Source: a virus. Taken from it: 48,792 nt of DNA. This document shows, in pieces, positions 27,283 through 36,680 of the stretch. The stretch spans positions 1-48,792 of the IMG/VR virus record IMGVR_UViG_3300034280_000441; one strand, 5' to 3'. Each line of letters opens with the position of its first letter. Position 1 is the stretch's first letter. The translations under genes and the position numbers were made by a program. A model generated the notes under the pieces. It did no database searches. It was not told where the DNA came from and saw only the letters and a program-made list of their open reading frames with translations.

Positions 27283-27729
27283 TTATAGATTAACTGATAC
27301 TTTTGCGTAACCGTCGGCGTCTACAGCACTTAAGAACTGGCCAATCTTAACAGAGTTTGTTGAGCTTGTACCAATTAAGCCGCTTACACCAACATAAGCA
27401 TCAACACCAGCAGCTGGACTACCTGTGACCTTGTTGGTTGTAACCTGTCCATTACGGAGCAATGTTACCTTACCACCAAGTTGCACTTCGTCTTTGTGCC
27501 AGTTGATGTGCTGTCTTGTTAGATCAATATTTACAACATCGTTAAGTAAAACGCCTACGGGCTTTGAGCCAGAAACAGTTGCGGCATATGCGACAACAGC
27601 ATTGGCATCGTCCATAGAGATACCAGAACCTCCTGTGGTAACACAGGCAACACCACCGCGCTCGGCTGTGGAGTTCATGAAAAATGATACATCAGTTAGT
27701 AATTCGATACGATCTGGTTTTAGAGCCAT
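27283..27729 (-). CDS. capsid decoration/stabilisation protein
   Basis: 148 residues. The beta-rich protein begins MALKPDRIELLTDVSFFMNS and has GGKVTLLRNGQVTTNKVTG. Its size and position between scaffold and coat fit capsid decoration proteins. Ribosome site AGGGAGAGAAC lies before the ATG. Confidence 0.6.
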   Translation of the reverse strand: MALKPDRIELLTDVSFFMNSTAERGGVACVTTGGSGISMDDANAVVAYAATVSGSKPVGVLLNDVVNIDLTRQHINWHKDEVQLGGKVTLLRNGQVTTNKVTGSPAAGVDAYVGVSGLIGTSSTNSVKIGQFLSAVDADGYAKVSVNL

Positions 27730-27756
27730 GTTAGTTCTCTCCCTATAATTAGTTAG

Positions 27757-28443
27757 TTATTTGACCTTTTTACCGATTTTGCTGCGAACGAAATCAACAA
27801 GAGCCGCTCTAGTTGAGTCTACTTCAGATTCAATTGCACTACCAACACCAAGATTAACTTCTTCTGCGATCTCAACGGTTTCTAGAACAGCTGGATCTGA
27901 ATTTTCTTCTGAAGCCTTCTTCTTTGCCTTCATGTCTTTTTCGTCTTCTTTGGTTTCATCTTTTTTGCTTTTATCTAGCCAAGGAGGCATCTTGCCAGCA
28001 AAAATGACTGTCATAGCTTCAAAAGCTTCATCTTCCATAGAATCAAATTTCTCTATGATATTAGCAGCAATTTCAGCATCTACTCCCTGCTCGATTAAAG
28101 AAGCTTTTCTTTTCATAGTCTTAGCTTTCTTTTCCATCTCTGCTTCTTTCGTTTTGTAGCCAGCGATGGCTTCGAGAGCAGCATCTAGTTCTGCTTTCAT
28201 TTTCTTCTTTTCTTCTTCCATTTGCTTCTTTTCTTCTTCCATCTCTTTTGTCTTGTTAGCTGCTTCTTCTTTTAAAGCAGTAATTTCAGATTCTTTGGTC
28301 TGAGCGAGATCAGATAGATCTGCTTCGAGTTTTTCTTTGACAAGTTTTAGCTCTGCAACTTCAGAAGATAAAGCCGTAAACTCAACATTGACATTTTCAA
28401 CTTCTGTTTTTTGCATTTCTGTTTCTTGATTATCTGAACTCAT
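27757..28443 (-). CDS. nested scaffold protein, internal start of the protease gene
   Basis: In-frame ATG at 28443 (residue 278 of the protease-scaffold protein; MSSDNQETEMQK) is preceded by TTCGGAGAAACTAATT, a strong Shine-Dalgarno site identical in style to other late genes here. It yields a 228-residue, almost wholly coiled-coil protein. This arrangement parallels the lambda C/Nu3 nested pair. It would produce scaffold in excess over protease without a second gene. Confidence 0.75.
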   Translation of the reverse strand: MSSDNQETEMQKTEVENVNVEFTALSSEVAELKLVKEKLEADLSDLAQTKESEITALKEEAANKTKEMEEEKKQMEEEKKKMKAELDAALEAIAGYKTKEAEMEKKAKTMKRKASLIEQGVDAEIAANIIEKFDSMEDEAFEAMTVIFAGKMPPWLDKSKKDETKEDEKDMKAKKKASEENSDPAVLETVEIAEEVNLGVGSAIESEVDSTRAALVDFVRSKIGKKVK

Positions 28444-29274
28444 AATTAGTTTCTCCGAATTAATATTGGACTGTGAAATAAATACACCCGATTGAACCAT
28501 TTCTGAATTTTTTTCTTCAATATTATCTTTATTTGTCTCAGGAAATAAGTTTTTAATAAAAATAATACTATCGATATTTGCTGGACGGTCAACAAAACCC
28601 TTCCCAGTAAATGTAATGTTACGTAAGACTCTACCAATTTTATAGTCTTGGTGTTGTCCCATTCCGCCATATGATCTAAGAAATTTTGTTAAATATGCTG
28701 TTTCTTCATTCCTAGCTAATACTTTATATTCATTAGTTTGAGTATTTAAAACACCATAGTCAAAACCCTTAAAAAAGCATTCCATACTAACATACTTAGT
28801 ACCAGCCTGAATTTGTGAAATAAGATTTTCTGATCTTTCTTTTAACTCTGGATTACTAAATCCTCTATAAATAACCGAGCCTGTTAATATATGAAATTTA
28901 TTAGGAAGATCTTGTATAGGAGTATTTTCATCAATTAAATCGCCATCTTCTGTAATGGGCCAATTAGAAATAATATGACCTATAATAATATCTTCATTAT
29001 GCTCTAGGTTTGTTGGCTTGTGTTCTGGAGTGTGTTTAGCTTTCCAAACCTCTGTTTTATCAAAAATATCATCATTCTTATTCCAAGAAGATGTTACTAA
29101 AATAGACTGTACATAATATAGATCTTCATCGCTATAAGATGCGATACTTTTTATTTTAGGTGGCTTTTTGTAGGTTAACGAACAAGGTTCTGCAACGCAA
29201 GCATAAGAAATTGATGCAGATGTGCTCATTAGGTCTGCCAAGCCGTCGATTTTTTCTTGTTCAAAAATATGCAT
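27757..29274 (-). CDS. prohead protease fused to scaffold, with an internal in-frame scaffold start
   Basis: 505 residues. Residues 1-240 look like a phage prohead protease: H92 in NLEHNEDIIIGH and S163 in YVSMECFF are candidate catalytic residues, followed by the family signature GFVDRPAN at 227-234. Residues 280-505 form a long Glu/Lys-rich coiled coil (KEEAANKTKEMEEEKKQMEEE) and acidic tail, as in scaffolds. Cleavage or an internal start (28443) makes the scaffold. Order protease-scaffold-decoration-coat is canonical. Confidence 0.85.
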   Translation of the reverse strand: MHIFEQEKIDGLADLMSTSASISYACVAEPCSLTYKKPPKIKSIASYSDEDLYYVQSILVTSSWNKNDDIFDKTEVWKAKHTPEHKPTNLEHNEDIIIGHIISNWPITEDGDLIDENTPIQDLPNKFHILTGSVIYRGFSNPELKERSENLISQIQAGTKYVSMECFFKGFDYGVLNTQTNEYKVLARNEETAYLTKFLRSYGGMGQHQDYKIGRVLRNITFTGKGFVDRPANIDSIIFIKNLFPETNKDNIEEKNSEMVQSGVFISQSNINSEKLIMSSDNQETEMQKTEVENVNVEFTALSSEVAELKLVKEKLEADLSDLAQTKESEITALKEEAANKTKEMEEEKKQMEEEKKKMKAELDAALEAIAGYKTKEAEMEKKAKTMKRKASLIEQGVDAEIAANIIEKFDSMEDEAFEAMTVIFAGKMPPWLDKSKKDETKEDEKDMKAKKKASEENSDPAVLETVEIAEEVNLGVGSAIESEVDSTRAALVDFVRSKIGKKVK

Positions 29275-29285
29275 AGTTTGACCTC

Positions 29286-31487
29286 TTAGGTTGGATCCAA
29301 ATTACCATACACCATAGAATAATAAGAAGCTTTAGCTTGTTTATATTCGTCCATAGATAATTCTCTGCTTAAATCTGATTGTAATGCTCTAATCCAATTA
29401 CGAAAGTTGACAACAATATCTGTTAATGATTCATTAGAACTACATGCTAATAAAACATTGTCTTGATCTATCTTAGAGTATGGGGACATGTTGAGCAGTA
29501 TATTAGTTTTAAGGGATTCTAATTCTTCTGCTTCTGCACTAGATAATGTTCTGAGATTTTTTTTAGTATAGAATTCCAAAACCATGGGGTTAACTATCTC
29601 GCTAATTTTTTCTTGGGCGTTGGTTGCCCAGATTAAAAGTTTTGCGCCAGTTCTGGGTGAAAATTTTCTATCTGCTCTTTTCTCGGTGTCTTTAGATAGT
29701 TTGGGTCTGCCTTCTCCAGGTTCTTTGGGCAACGAATCCGAAGACGGATCGTTTGCCAACTTCGTTGAAGGAGGAACTACGGGCATCTTCATTTCGAGGA
29801 CAGTTTTTTCTCCAGGTTTTTTCTTTTCGAGTTGCAGACCAACTTGACTTGGAGTTGCTGCTCCTAACTGCAAAGAAATCTTTTTAAGAGAATTTTCAAA
29901 TTCTGGATCATACCATGGTCCAGCCTTTTTGACCATACGATCACCTTTTCTATCTCTAGACTCCCTATTGAGTCTACTCTTTTCCATGTCTGGATCGAAG
30001 CCAAATCTAGTTTGCAATAGCTCGTCACTAATAAGATTTCTATCAGCTAATTGAATTAAAAGAGCTTTTTCTGAATCTTCATTACTTAGATCCATTCTAT
30101 CAAATTCTATTTTTGCTGGATATCTAAATCCCATAGCTTTTTGTACTAGTTCTATTTCTTTCTCCCAAAAATTTACTAATATATCTCTACCATATTGAAG
30201 TCTTTGGGTGAGTGTCTTTAAAGAAATAAAGTTATTGGTTGTTCCAGCAGCTCCAAACGTACCAGTTAAGGTTGGAGGAATACCTAAACCGGCATATACT
30301 GAATTTAAATGAGGAATATATTTACCTTCTCCAAGAAATTGATGCACATTAGTTTTAGACTCTAGAAGCTCAATATCTGGACCCCAAACCAAATCCATTG
30401 TTCCGCCACCGACGTTATTTCCTAGTATCTGAGCCAATTTAGCGGTTGCTGCTTTGGTTGGAGCTATTTTGTGTTCGAGACTACCAAGTTTAAAAATACG
30501 AATATTTGAGATAGCCCCATCAAGAGCTGCCATATCAGCTAATTTAAGTTTTTCTATAACTGTAATATCGTCCATAATGGCATACATCATAGGAAAAGCC
30601 CATGTCTGCCAATCGTCTTTTTTATAGTGGTATACAATAATTTTATCTGGATCTAGTGGGTATGCTGTTTTCTGTTTTGCTGCTTGTACAATCTGTGGAG
30701 GTAACTTATCTATAATTTGTTTTTCTGCGTCTGTCTTTGGACTATTAATAGTTTTACGAAGAGAAGCTGGTAATACAAGTTCATATCTTTTTTGCGTTAC
30801 AAAAGAAGATAAAGATCCAGCTGCTACTTCAACAAATACAGGATCAATAAAAGTATATCTCCAAGGAATTTCTCTTTTTTCTAGAGCAATAGAGTCTAGA
30901 TCGGTAATATCTAAGTCGGGAGCAGCAACTGTTCTATATAATTTATCTGTAACTTTAAGACTTAATTTTCCGGTTTGTTTATGTATAACAACATTACCTA
31001 CTTTATAGATGTTGTTTAAAAATCTTTCACTACGATCTTTGCCAGATATTTTCTTAAACCATTGTCTATAAAATTTTTCTATTCTTTTATTCTGATGGAC
31101 AATTTTGATACCTTGTACTCCGAAATCTCCCATAAGATCAATGACATTTTTAACTAGACCAACTCTTTGATAAATATCCTCAGCTCTGCGCATAATCAAC
31201 TTAATACTGCGCCTAGGTACTGCTTCGTCTGGTCTGAAAAAGTCATAATCTGTACGAGTTAATCCTGGACGACCACCAGTTATTCCGTCCAAATTAGAAT
31301 AATCAAGACTATATCTACGACCAGCGGCTTCTGCTTTTTGGATTCCGGTATATTCGTCTAAAGACTCAGAAGCTTTCTTTAAAGCGTCTTGTTTACTAGA
31401 TAAATCTTCACCCCAAGCAATATATGCTTCCTGATTACCTGTTGTGGCGTCTTGGATAACTTGACTTTTCGGATATTTTTTAGCCAT
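29286..31487 (-). CDS. portal protein
   Basis: 733 residues. Directly between terminase and prohead protease, with portal-like features: PRRSIKLIMRRAEDIYQRVG early, a membrane-like wing region, and a long helical region around TLTQRLQYGRDILVNFWEKE (crown/stem helix). C-terminal part is Lys/Pro-rich. It starts after a 58-nt gap with a GTGTAT-TATAAT motif. Size is within the range for large portals. Confidence 0.8.
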   Translation of the reverse strand: MAKKYPKSQVIQDATTGNQEAYIAWGEDLSSKQDALKKASESLDEYTGIQKAEAAGRRYSLDYSNLDGITGGRPGLTRTDYDFFRPDEAVPRRSIKLIMRRAEDIYQRVGLVKNVIDLMGDFGVQGIKIVHQNKRIEKFYRQWFKKISGKDRSERFLNNIYKVGNVVIHKQTGKLSLKVTDKLYRTVAAPDLDITDLDSIALEKREIPWRYTFIDPVFVEVAAGSLSSFVTQKRYELVLPASLRKTINSPKTDAEKQIIDKLPPQIVQAAKQKTAYPLDPDKIIVYHYKKDDWQTWAFPMMYAIMDDITVIEKLKLADMAALDGAISNIRIFKLGSLEHKIAPTKAATAKLAQILGNNVGGGTMDLVWGPDIELLESKTNVHQFLGEGKYIPHLNSVYAGLGIPPTLTGTFGAAGTTNNFISLKTLTQRLQYGRDILVNFWEKEIELVQKAMGFRYPAKIEFDRMDLSNEDSEKALLIQLADRNLISDELLQTRFGFDPDMEKSRLNRESRDRKGDRMVKKAGPWYDPEFENSLKKISLQLGAATPSQVGLQLEKKKPGEKTVLEMKMPVVPPSTKLANDPSSDSLPKEPGEGRPKLSKDTEKRADRKFSPRTGAKLLIWATNAQEKISEIVNPMVLEFYTKKNLRTLSSAEAEELESLKTNILLNMSPYSKIDQDNVLLACSSNESLTDIVVNFRNWIRALQSDLSRELSMDEYKQAKASYYSMVYGNLDPT

Positions 31488-31511
31488 AATTTATATTGGT
31501 ATTGTAATAGG

Positions 31512-31542
31512 ATTATAATAGAACTGTCAAAAAGATATACAC
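31512..31542 (-). promoter_or_regulatory. candidate late promoter upstream of the portal gene (GTGTAT-N19-TATAAT)
   Basis: On the minus strand GTGTAT at 31537-31542 is followed 19 nt later by TATAAT at 31512-31517, then about 25 nt to the portal ATG. A TTGACA hexamer lies within the spacer but too near the -10 to be a normal -35. Confidence 0.45.
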
Positions 31543-31545
31543 TAA

Positions 31546-33567
31546 TTATCTATATACTCCCTTATAAATATCATCATTTGCAGCGGAAGTAAACCATTCT
31601 GGACCTTTGTACATTGCTCCATCATTCTTGACCATTTCTCTTCTATTACCTCCAACAACATCGTATGTTATGGGCTGTAGTATTCTTTGAGCTTGACGAG
31701 CTATCATATTTGCTATTAATAGGGAGCTATATCTATCTTTTCTTAGTCTGCCTTTTTTGCCGTTTTGTAGTTTTACTTCGGGAGTATCCCATCGATCTCT
31801 AGCGTTCGCTCCGGTGCTAGTTTGAGTCATTACTATTGTTGTCAATTCGTTTTTTAGTTCTTCTATTTCTAAAATACATTCACTAACACTATCATAAATA
31901 GGATTGAGGTCTGTGTCTAAAATGTCTTTGCCTTCTTTATCTAAAGCTAACCCTAATGTTAAGTTATCAAATCTTGGAAATAATAATACTTTATCTTCTA
32001 AGTCTTTTCTTAAACCATGATTAGCTTGTGCTGTCCATTCTGCTTTGGCAAATTGCACCAATTCTAATATATGTAAACCAGATTGGTCGTCTGTATCTTT
32101 TGATTTGTTTGGATCTATAATCGGCCAAATAACTAATTCTCCGTCTTCAAGCTTGCTAGGATCGTGTAGAGCTTCTTCAATAGAAACACCTCCACCCTGA
32201 GCATCTAAACCTATCTTTACTGGAGGAAAAGTTTTCATCAAATTTCGAATTTTTCTAGCACAAAATCCGTAGAAATCGTGTTCCTTAATTAATCCTGTTT
32301 TTTGACGTTCTTTAAAATTACTACGATTAGTAGTCCAACAATATACTATGCGACTATGATCGTTATGTAACTCTAAAACTACGATACTAAAATTATCTTG
32401 TTCGGATGCTGGGTCGATCCCGTATACATATTTATGTTCGTTACTACCTCTGGTGACTGCATCAAAAACAATCTTTTTATTTCCTATAACTATTGGCTTA
32501 TTATCATTAGCAACACAACTTTCAATTAAACTTCTTCTAAAAAATCCTTCACTATCACTAACAAAGCAAGCTGCATACTCCATATTGTATATTCCATTAT
32601 GGATAGTAGCTTTAGCGCGAGATACTTGTTTATCATCCATGAATCCTTTTGGAATTAACTCATAAGGTATTCTTATAATGCTATAATCTTTCCAATTAAA
32701 ATTACTTGGTACTTCACCCTTAAATAATTCTTCTAACTTATTAGTATCTCCCTTACTTTCAATAATAGCTTTGTATCTTCTCCAATAGCTAGCAAAGTGT
32801 TTAAAAGCATAATCTGCTGTACCAGAAATAATAGCTTGGTTACCCATCTTTTTATTTAGAACTTCTAGCTCTTCATTCCATAATCCTGCTGCTCTCATAG
32901 CATCTTTTTTAGCTTCTTCTTTTACGTTCTGTATTGGGCTAGCTGAAACAGCAGCGAAACCAGATACTACCGTTTCATAAATATCTGGACTGATAGATGC
33001 AAATTCGTCAGCAATAATAATATGTGCTCTAAGACCTCTGATTTTGCTACCGTCACCCATGGGAATAGCAATGGTCCAACTGTCTCCCAGTCTCATAGTA
33101 CATCTATCTACGTCTCGTCTAGGTCCATCATCGTTGCTATTAAAGATACTGCGTAAAATAGGGCTGTTTCTCCAAATGGTTTCCATATATTCAAAGATAA
33201 TCTTACTTTGTCTAAATGCTGCTCCAACAACAACTATCTTGGTTCCAGGATAAAAAGAACATCTTAATACGCAGTACAAAGCTAATAGAAAAGACTTTCC
33301 CCAACCACGACTAGCTATATACATAGGAAATGCTCGTATCCAAAATTCTTGAATAATAGCAATTTGAATAGGATGTAGTTCTATATTAAATAAGAGTTTA
33401 CATGTAGATCCAATATAGTCTGGATTTCTCAGTATCTTAATTAGATGTAAGTCTGGTTGTTCTATGTCAATCTTGGATCGATGAATCATGAGATTCTTGT
33501 CGATCTGAAGTTTGGATAGATCACCTAAACCTAACCAGGAATCATCGAAATCAAAGTTTTTGGTCAT
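31546..33567 (-). CDS. terL: terminase large subunit (ATPase and nuclease)
   Basis: 673 residues. Packaging motor: Walker A ASRGWGKS at 85-92, Walker B IIIADE at 183-188 with catalytic E188, then a coupling segment ATYQ-like SGTADYAFK at about 248-256. The nuclease domain has YGIDPASE (D385) and IGLDAQGGG (D455), and Asp/Glu-rich strands near 545-570. Adjacent to the portal and close to the small-terminase candidate. It shares a 1-nt overlap (33567) with the upstream gene. Confidence 0.93.
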   Translation of the reverse strand: MTKNFDFDDSWLGLGDLSKLQIDKNLMIHRSKIDIEQPDLHLIKILRNPDYIGSTCKLLFNIELHPIQIAIIQEFWIRAFPMYIASRGWGKSFLLALYCVLRCSFYPGTKIVVVGAAFRQSKIIFEYMETIWRNSPILRSIFNSNDDGPRRDVDRCTMRLGDSWTIAIPMGDGSKIRGLRAHIIIADEFASISPDIYETVVSGFAAVSASPIQNVKEEAKKDAMRAAGLWNEELEVLNKKMGNQAIISGTADYAFKHFASYWRRYKAIIESKGDTNKLEELFKGEVPSNFNWKDYSIIRIPYELIPKGFMDDKQVSRAKATIHNGIYNMEYAACFVSDSEGFFRRSLIESCVANDNKPIVIGNKKIVFDAVTRGSNEHKYVYGIDPASEQDNFSIVVLELHNDHSRIVYCWTTNRSNFKERQKTGLIKEHDFYGFCARKIRNLMKTFPPVKIGLDAQGGGVSIEEALHDPSKLEDGELVIWPIIDPNKSKDTDDQSGLHILELVQFAKAEWTAQANHGLRKDLEDKVLLFPRFDNLTLGLALDKEGKDILDTDLNPIYDSVSECILEIEELKNELTTIVMTQTSTGANARDRWDTPEVKLQNGKKGRLRKDRYSSLLIANMIARQAQRILQPITYDVVGGNRREMVKNDGAMYKGPEWFTSAANDDIYKGVYR

Positions 33568-34127
33568 TAGCCTTGTAATTTTCTAGACTTAGAAATGGCT
33601 CTGTTGACCATCATACGACCTACTGTTTCTACGAACGGTAAACCTCTCTTAGAGCTTTCTTCCTTGAGCCAAGAAACAATAGTATCGATGTTCTGATCAC
33701 ACCAGTCGTTGCCCTTTTCATTCATCTCTAAAGCATGTCTCCTACAAGAACATGTGCTACTACTCTTAATTCCCAAAGCACTAATCATACCTGTTAAAAT
33801 AGTACCAGCTCCATTTGGATTTTCTTCCAGAGTTTTAGGAAATAAAGCACGTAAAGTCGCAGCTGGATCATTACCTAGATATTGACGTAGTTTATTTTCA
33901 ATAAATGCTTGAGAATAATCTCCGGCAGCATCATAGTCTGCACCATGTAGTAGTCCGATAGCGCTTGGTATATTTTTAATATTGGCGATAACATTTTTAT
34001 TTAATGGATTATCACTATATGTCACATCTAAAACATCCATTACAATAGGAGGTGGTGTTATAACTTTATTAGTATTAGTATCTGTGTATGGTGGTGGATT
34101 AAGAGTGATTGTTTGATTAAGATTCAT
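33567..34127 (-). CDS. hypothetical with CxC...C motif
   Basis: 186 residues, not recognised. The N-terminal third is Pro/Asn-rich; the C-terminal region has CSCRRHALEMNEKGNDWCDQ followed by IVSWLKEESSKRGLPFVETV. Similar short Cys motifs occur in uncharacterised late phage proteins. Overlaps the ERCC4 gene by 4 nt and TerL by 1 nt. Position next to terminase hints at a packaging or DNA-processing role. Confidence 0.5.
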   Translation of the reverse strand: MNLNQTITLNPPPYTDTNTNKVITPPPIVMDVLDVTYSDNPLNKNVIANIKNIPSAIGLLHGADYDAAGDYSQAFIENKLRQYLGNDPAATLRALFPKTLEENPNGAGTILTGMISALGIKSSSTCSCRRHALEMNEKGNDWCDQNIDTIVSWLKEESSKRGLPFVETVGRMMVNRAISKSRKLQG

Positions 34128-34609
34128 GATAATTTCTCCTTTTTAATTACTTCTAAATAATAAACCTTGTTTAGTATGAATTCCGCCACGCTTTCAGCAT
34201 CGCTAGATGATCCGCAAAACATGACTTTAATATTATGTTCCGTTTGCCACTCCAAAATATGTTTCATTAAGAAAGCTGGGCTAATCTTAATTTTATCCCA
34301 AAGCCTTTTAGGTAAATTGCTTCCAATAGGATAGTTTAATACATTTTGAATATCAAATTCTAATAACAAAAAAGCATACTTATGTTCTGATAGTCTTGCT
34401 ATAGCGTCCTTAAATCTACTTTCAATAATATTGTTAGCAATTTCATTTACACTTTTTTTTCTTTCAATAGCCAAAATATTTTCAAGTCCCTCAATACTAT
34501 AGTCTCCAGCGTCAAGCTTTCTATGAGCTACGGCATAATTATCAAATGTCCAAGGTTGTTGTTCTCGTGTATCTACGATTATAGTAAAGTCATTGTGATT
34601 TGTTGTCAT
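34124..34609 (-). CDS. ERCC4-type nuclease
   Basis: 161 residues. Metal/catalytic core ERKK at 49-52 with D13 (VDTREQQPW), D36 (GDYSIEG) and E49, the ERCC4 fold signature. Structure-specific DNA cleavage in repair, recombination or genome processing is expected. Overlaps the HNH gene by 20 nt and the following gene by 4 nt. Confidence 0.85.
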   Translation of the reverse strand: MTTNHNDFTIIVDTREQQPWTFDNYAVAHRKLDAGDYSIEGLENILAIERKKSVNEIANNIIESRFKDAIARLSEHKYAFLLLEFDIQNVLNYPIGSNLPKRLWDKIKISPAFLMKHILEWQTEHNIKVMFCGSSSDAESVAEFILNKVYYLEVIKKEKLS

Positions 34610-34868
34610 TGTTATTTGCTGCTATTTTTAGAAAAATTGCTTCATAGTAAGATTCTAAGCCAGTTACCATTTTATGATGATTTTTACATAATGTAATACC
34701 GTTTAAAGGATTATATCTTAACCCAGGATTATCTGCCCATCTTTTAATATGGTGAGCATTTAATTTTTTAGTAATATTACACCCTGGCCATTGGCACTTA
34801 AATTTGTCTCTTTCGTAAATTTGTAATCTCCATTTTTTATATATTGGATCATCATAATTTCTAGACAT
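34590..34868 (-). CDS. HNH endonuclease
   Basis: 92 residues. Zinc and active-site residues: C25-x4-C30 and C61-x2-H64, with the HNH core AHHIKRWADNPGL (H39, H40) and N53 near RYNPLNG. Next to terminase genes in many phages, HNH proteins assist DNA maturation at packaging. Overlaps Gmd by 8 nt upstream and ERCC4 by 20 nt downstream. Confidence 0.85.
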   Translation of the reverse strand: MSRNYDDPIYKKWRLQIYERDKFKCQWPGCNITKKLNAHHIKRWADNPGLRYNPLNGITLCKNHHKMVTGLESYYEAIFLKIAANNNDNKSQ

Positions 34869-35856
34869 TAGATACTGTTCCTATATCATGATCTACCATA
34901 TCTTTAATAAGAGTATTAAAGTCTATTTCTGGTGACCAGTTCAATATGTTATGCGCTTTGGTATTACGTCCTCTTAAATAATCAACTTCGGCTGGACGAC
35001 ATAAAGATGGATCAATTTCTAAATATTTTGTATAATCCAAATTAACATATTCAAATGAGGTTCTAACAAAGTCTAGTACACTCCAAGTTTGACCGGTACA
35101 AATAACAAAGTCATCAGCAACATCCTGCTGTAACATTAGCCACATTGCTCTAACATAATCCTTAGCATGTCCCCAATCTCGTTGGGCCCTAAGATTTCCT
35201 AGTTTTAAATTTTCTGAGTACCCATTATTAACTAAATTGCCGATATACTTAGTTATTTTACGAGTAACAAAGTTTTCGCCTCGTCGTGGACTTTCATGAT
35301 TAAATAAAATTCCGCTAGTAGCAAATAAACCATAACCATCTCGATAAATTTGTACCATGCGATGACTAGCTACTTTTGCCACTCCGTATGGACTTTGAGG
35401 TAAAAGCTCAGTATTTTCATCCTGATATTTAATATTAGTATCTGGACAAGTACTAAAATTACGACCAAACATCTCACTAGTACTAGCTTGATAGAATTTT
35501 GTAGAAGACGAATAGTGTCGAATAGCCTCTAAAATATTAATAACACCTATAGTGTCAATTTCAAAAGTTGTGGTTGGCTGTCGAAAACTAGTTTCAACAT
35601 GACTTTGTGCAGCTAAATTATAGAATTCATCTGGTTGATATTTGTCTATAGTATTAATTACATTCGAGGGATCTGTTAAATCGAATTCTTCTAATGTTAA
35701 GTTAGGGTTTTGGCCTAAATGTTTAATTCTGTCAAAATGATCAATACTAGTTCTTCTATATAAGCCTACTACTGTATAGTCTTTTTGAAGTAAAAGTTCT
35801 GCTAAGTATGATCCATCTTGTCCTGTGATTCCTGTTATTAGAGCAGTTTTAGTCAT
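34861..35856 (-). CDS. gmd: GDP-mannose 4,6-dehydratase
   Basis: 331 residues, full length for the family. Rossmann motif GITGQDG at 9-15; catalytic Y157 and K161 in YGVAK; acid/base loop FYQASTSEMFG (about 121-131). Converts GDP-mannose to GDP-4-keto-6-deoxymannose, step one of GDP-L-fucose synthesis. Sits in the late operon between the putative small terminase and HNH genes, separated from its partner Fcl by the divergent promoter region. Confidence 0.93.
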   Translation of the reverse strand: MTKTALITGITGQDGSYLAELLLQKDYTVVGLYRRTSIDHFDRIKHLGQNPNLTLEEFDLTDPSNVINTIDKYQPDEFYNLAAQSHVETSFRQPTTTFEIDTIGVINILEAIRHYSSSTKFYQASTSEMFGRNFSTCPDTNIKYQDENTELLPQSPYGVAKVASHRMVQIYRDGYGLFATSGILFNHESPRRGENFVTRKITKYIGNLVNNGYSENLKLGNLRAQRDWGHAKDYVRAMWLMLQQDVADDFVICTGQTWSVLDFVRTSFEYVNLDYTKYLEIDPSLCRPAEVDYLRGRNTKAHNILNWSPEIDFNTLIKDMVDHDIGTVSNV

Positions 35857-36680
35857 GAATCTTCCTCTACTGTTTCTGGGGTTAAAAATGGTCTGTCTAC
35901 AGTATTATCCTGGAATGTATGTAAAGAACTAAGTTGTTTCATGGTCTTCTCTGTAGCCATGTTTAAAATTTCCATCTCTCGTCCTTCTTTCTCTCTGATC
36001 TGTTCATCTTCTAGCATTCGTATTAATCCTGTCCAAGAGCTCTTACCGTCTTCTATTCGTTTGATTCTTTGCTCTCTTGTTGCTTTAAGATCTTTGCTAA
36101 TTTTTTGCTGTTCATTAAGGAGCTTGGTATATTCATTAGTGTAATTAGCGATACTGTTACGTGCGAACGAAAGTTGTGTCTCAAGATTAGCCAGTTTAGG
36201 AATATCTCGTTCTGATTCAGGTCTCTCATATTCTTTATCAACCTGTTTTTGAAGTTTTTCAGTTTCTGCGATATGTCTTTTGCGCTCTTTCATACTTCGA
36301 TTAATAAGAATATCAATTGTAATAAATTGTTTGATCTGTAGTTCTTCAGCTGGTAAAACGTCTTCTCTAAATTGTTTTATTAGGCCAATCCATGTATCTT
36401 CAAAATATTTTAATTCGCCAGTATCTTCATCAAATTGTCTTTTAATTTCTCCCCAAAAGGTTTTGCTATACAGTTTATATCTTAAAAATTCATTACTGCT
36501 TTTATCTTCATCCGTTATTAATAGTTGGTTTTCATTAATATATCGTTTAATTGGAGCAGTATTTCTATTGAGATTTTCTGCTATGTCTTCCATGGACATC
36601 TTAGTTACATTATCTCGAATAAATTTTTCTTCGTCTAAACTTAGTTGTCCTCGTTTTCGTGGAGCTGATGGTTTTTCCAC
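35853..36680 (-). CDS. probable small terminase subunit
   Basis: 275 residues. The N-terminal 60 residues form a helix-turn-helix (LSLDEEKFIRDNVTKMSMED, then IKRYINENQLL); a long coiled coil follows (about 135-215, RKRHIAETEKLQKQVDKEYE). Such DNA-binding plus oligomerising structure and placement upstream of TerL suit a terminase small subunit. Overlaps Gmd by 4 nt and the sigma-like gene by 40 nt. Could be another regulatory DNA-binding protein. Confidence 0.6.
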   Translation of the reverse strand: MEKPSAPRKRGQLSLDEEKFIRDNVTKMSMEDIAENLNRNTAPIKRYINENQLLITDEDKSSNEFLRYKLYSKTFWGEIKRQFDEDTGELKYFEDTWIGLIKQFREDVLPAEELQIKQFITIDILINRSMKERKRHIAETEKLQKQVDKEYERPESERDIPKLANLETQLSFARNSIANYTNEYTKLLNEQQKISKDLKATREQRIKRIEDGKSSWTGLIRMLEDEQIREKEGREMEILNMATEKTMKQLSSLHTFQDNTVDRPFLTPETVEEDS

